Source: Actinocorallia longicatena (GTDB lineage: Bacteria > Actinomycetota > Actinomycetes > Streptosporangiales > Streptosporangiaceae). Taken from it: DNA of 64,000 nucleotides. Positions 63,065 to 64,000 of this stretch are shown here, piece after piece (position 1 is the stretch's first letter; each line of letters opens with the position of its first letter). Both the position numbers and the translations under genes were made by a program. The notes beneath the pieces are model-generated. The model was not told the DNA's origin and did no database searches. It was given only the letters and a program-made list of their open reading frames with translations. The DNA is taken from NCBI RefSeq assembly GCF_039534125.1, contig NZ_BAAAUV010000003.1:1-64000 (forward strand), given 5' to 3'.

Positions 63065-64000
63065 ATGACCCTTAGCTTTCCCCGGCAGAGCGCCCGCACC
63101 CGACGCTTCACCCTCGGTGCCCCCCGCGGCGTGACGATCTCCCCGGACGGCGCCTACGCGCTGTTCCTGCGCAGCCGGGGCGGCACGGACCCGGTCACCT
63201 GCCTGTGGAAGCTCGACCTCTCCTCGGGCGAGGAGTCGCTGCTCGCCGACCCGCTCGCCCTGGGCGTCGACGAGGCGAACCTGCCCGCCGAGGAGCGGGC
63301 CCGCCGCGAACGCGCCCGCGAGGCCGCCGGCGGCGTCGTCACCTACGCCACCGACTCCGCCGTCTCCCGCGCGGTGTTCGCCCTGGCCGGGCAGCTGTTC
63401 ACCGTCAAGATCGACGACGGCTCGGTGCAGCGGCTCGACTCCGCGACCCCGGCCTTCGACCCGCGCCTCGACCCGCGCGGACGCCGCGTCGCCTATGTCG
63501 CCGACCGGGCGTTGCACGTGATCGACCTGGCCTCGGGCGAGGACCGGATCGCCGCCCGTCCCGAGACCGAGCAGATCTCCTACGGGCTGGCCGAGTTCAT
63601 CGCCGCCGAGGAGATGGACCGGATGCGCGGCTACTGGTGGTCCCCCGACGGCCAGTCGCTGCTGGTCGCCCGCGTCGACGAGACGCCCGTCCAGCGCTGG
63701 CACATCGCCGACCCGGCCAACCCCGACCGTCCGGCCCAGGAGATCGCCTACCCGGCCGCCGGGACGCCCAACGCGATCGTCTCGCTGATCATCATCTCGG
63801 CGGAGCAGGGCGACAAGCGCGCGGCCGTCGCCTGGGACCGCGGCATGTACCCCTACCTGGCCACGGCCTCCTGGGACGACCGCGGCCCCGTGATCGTCAT
63901 CCAGACCCGCGACCAGCGCACCCAGCGCGTCCTGCGCGTCGACGCCCTCAACGGCGAGACCACCGTGGAGAAGGCCGACCACGACCCGATCTGGCTCGAG
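63065..64000 (+). CDS. Dipeptidyl-peptidase IV-type S9 peptidase, partial
   Basis: Open from ATG 63065 to the window end, about 312 residues. The part seen is the beta-propeller N-domain of prolyl-oligopeptidase-family S9B peptidases: RFTLGAPRGVTISPDGAYAL, GLAEFIAAEEMDRMRGYWWS (DPP IV double-Glu region), PDGQSLLVARVDETPVQRWH. The catalytic Ser-Asp-His domain lies outside. It cleaves dipeptides N-terminal of proline. No signal peptide seen, so probably cytosolic. Confidence 0.88.
   Translation, partial: MTLSFPRQSARTRRFTLGAPRGVTISPDGAYALFLRSRGGTDPVTCLWKLDLSSGEESLLADPLALGVDEANLPAEERARRERAREAAGGVVTYATDSAVSRAVFALAGQLFTVKIDDGSVQRLDSATPAFDPRLDPRGRRVAYVADRALHVIDLASGEDRIAARPETEQISYGLAEFIAAEEMDRMRGYWWSPDGQSLLVARVDETPVQRWHIADPANPDRPAQEIAYPAAGTPNAIVSLIIISAEQGDKRAAVAWDRGMYPYLATASWDDRGPVIVIQTRDQRTQRVLRVDALNGETTVEKADHDPIWLE

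Overview
The window is about 64 kb of very GC-rich, densely coding DNA from an actinomycete. A mycothiol deacetylase (MshB), the XRE-DUF5753/DUF397 gene pair, FxSxx-COOH peptide machinery, a 7Fe ferredoxin next to DapC, two GTPase/Hsp70 conflict-type loci and frequent GTG/TTG starts all point to the Streptosporangiales or a close relative (Thermomonosporaceae-like; inference, no 16S in view). No tRNA, rRNA, CRISPR array or complete insertion sequence was found. No gap between genes exceeds about 300 bases.

Region 1 (1-28.9 kb) is an accessory island of predicted NTP-driven conflict or self-recognition genes. A nine-gene minus-strand operon (13604 down past base 1) encodes, in order, a CHAT-protease protein, Hsp70 no. 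2, a DUF2384/Xre-type antitoxin-like protein, a RES-domain NAD+ phosphorylase-like protein, a GrpE-like factor, Hsp70 no. 1, a large fibronectin-III protein, a zinc-ribbon/TRAFAC GTPase and a GTPase-associated protein (GAP1). Seven of its eight gene junctions overlap or lie within 3 bp (GrpE is 15 bp from RES), so expression is probably tightly coupled. Next come a two-helix membrane protein and a macro-domain-like protein. After them is a split FxSxx-COOH RiPP locus: the FxsB radical SAM enzyme plus an HExxH peptide hydroxylase-type protein, then a three-gene plus-strand NTPase operon, then the 54-aa FxsA precursor with its ParA/TIR/NB-ARC/TPR partner. An XRE regulator, a DUF397 protein and a nucleotidyl-cyclase-like protein close the island.

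Region 2 (29-43.4 kb) is mostly metabolic and chromosomal: acyl-CoA dehydrogenase, a DUF2617 protein, a MarR/flavin oxidoreductase pair around a perfect 27-bp palindrome, DapC and ferredoxin, a crotonase, a methyltransferase, a CysRS-like remnant protein, an M48-type peptidase, an MFS/TetR efflux pair around a 13-mer operator array, a small HTH protein, a hydroxyacid dehydrogenase and an anti-anti-sigma factor.

Region 3 (43.4-53.1 kb) is envelope-oriented. A lipoprotein plus secreted-protein cassette at 37.9-39.0 kb recurs at 44.4-45.7 kb, where it is extended by another lipoprotein and a membrane Ser/Thr kinase. A SRPBCC protein, a ROK regulator, an Uma2 nuclease-like protein, a 50-aa lipoprotein, a lysyl-oxidase-like secreted protein and an EF-hand protein follow.

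Region 4 (53.1-64 kb) holds an RraA-like protein, ornithine aminotransferase with a divergent Lrp regulator, a flavin reductase, MshB, a heterodimeric ABC exporter whose two subunits carry complementary ATP-site defects, a LysR regulator, a Rieske protein and the start of a dipeptidyl-peptidase IV-type enzyme cut by the window end.
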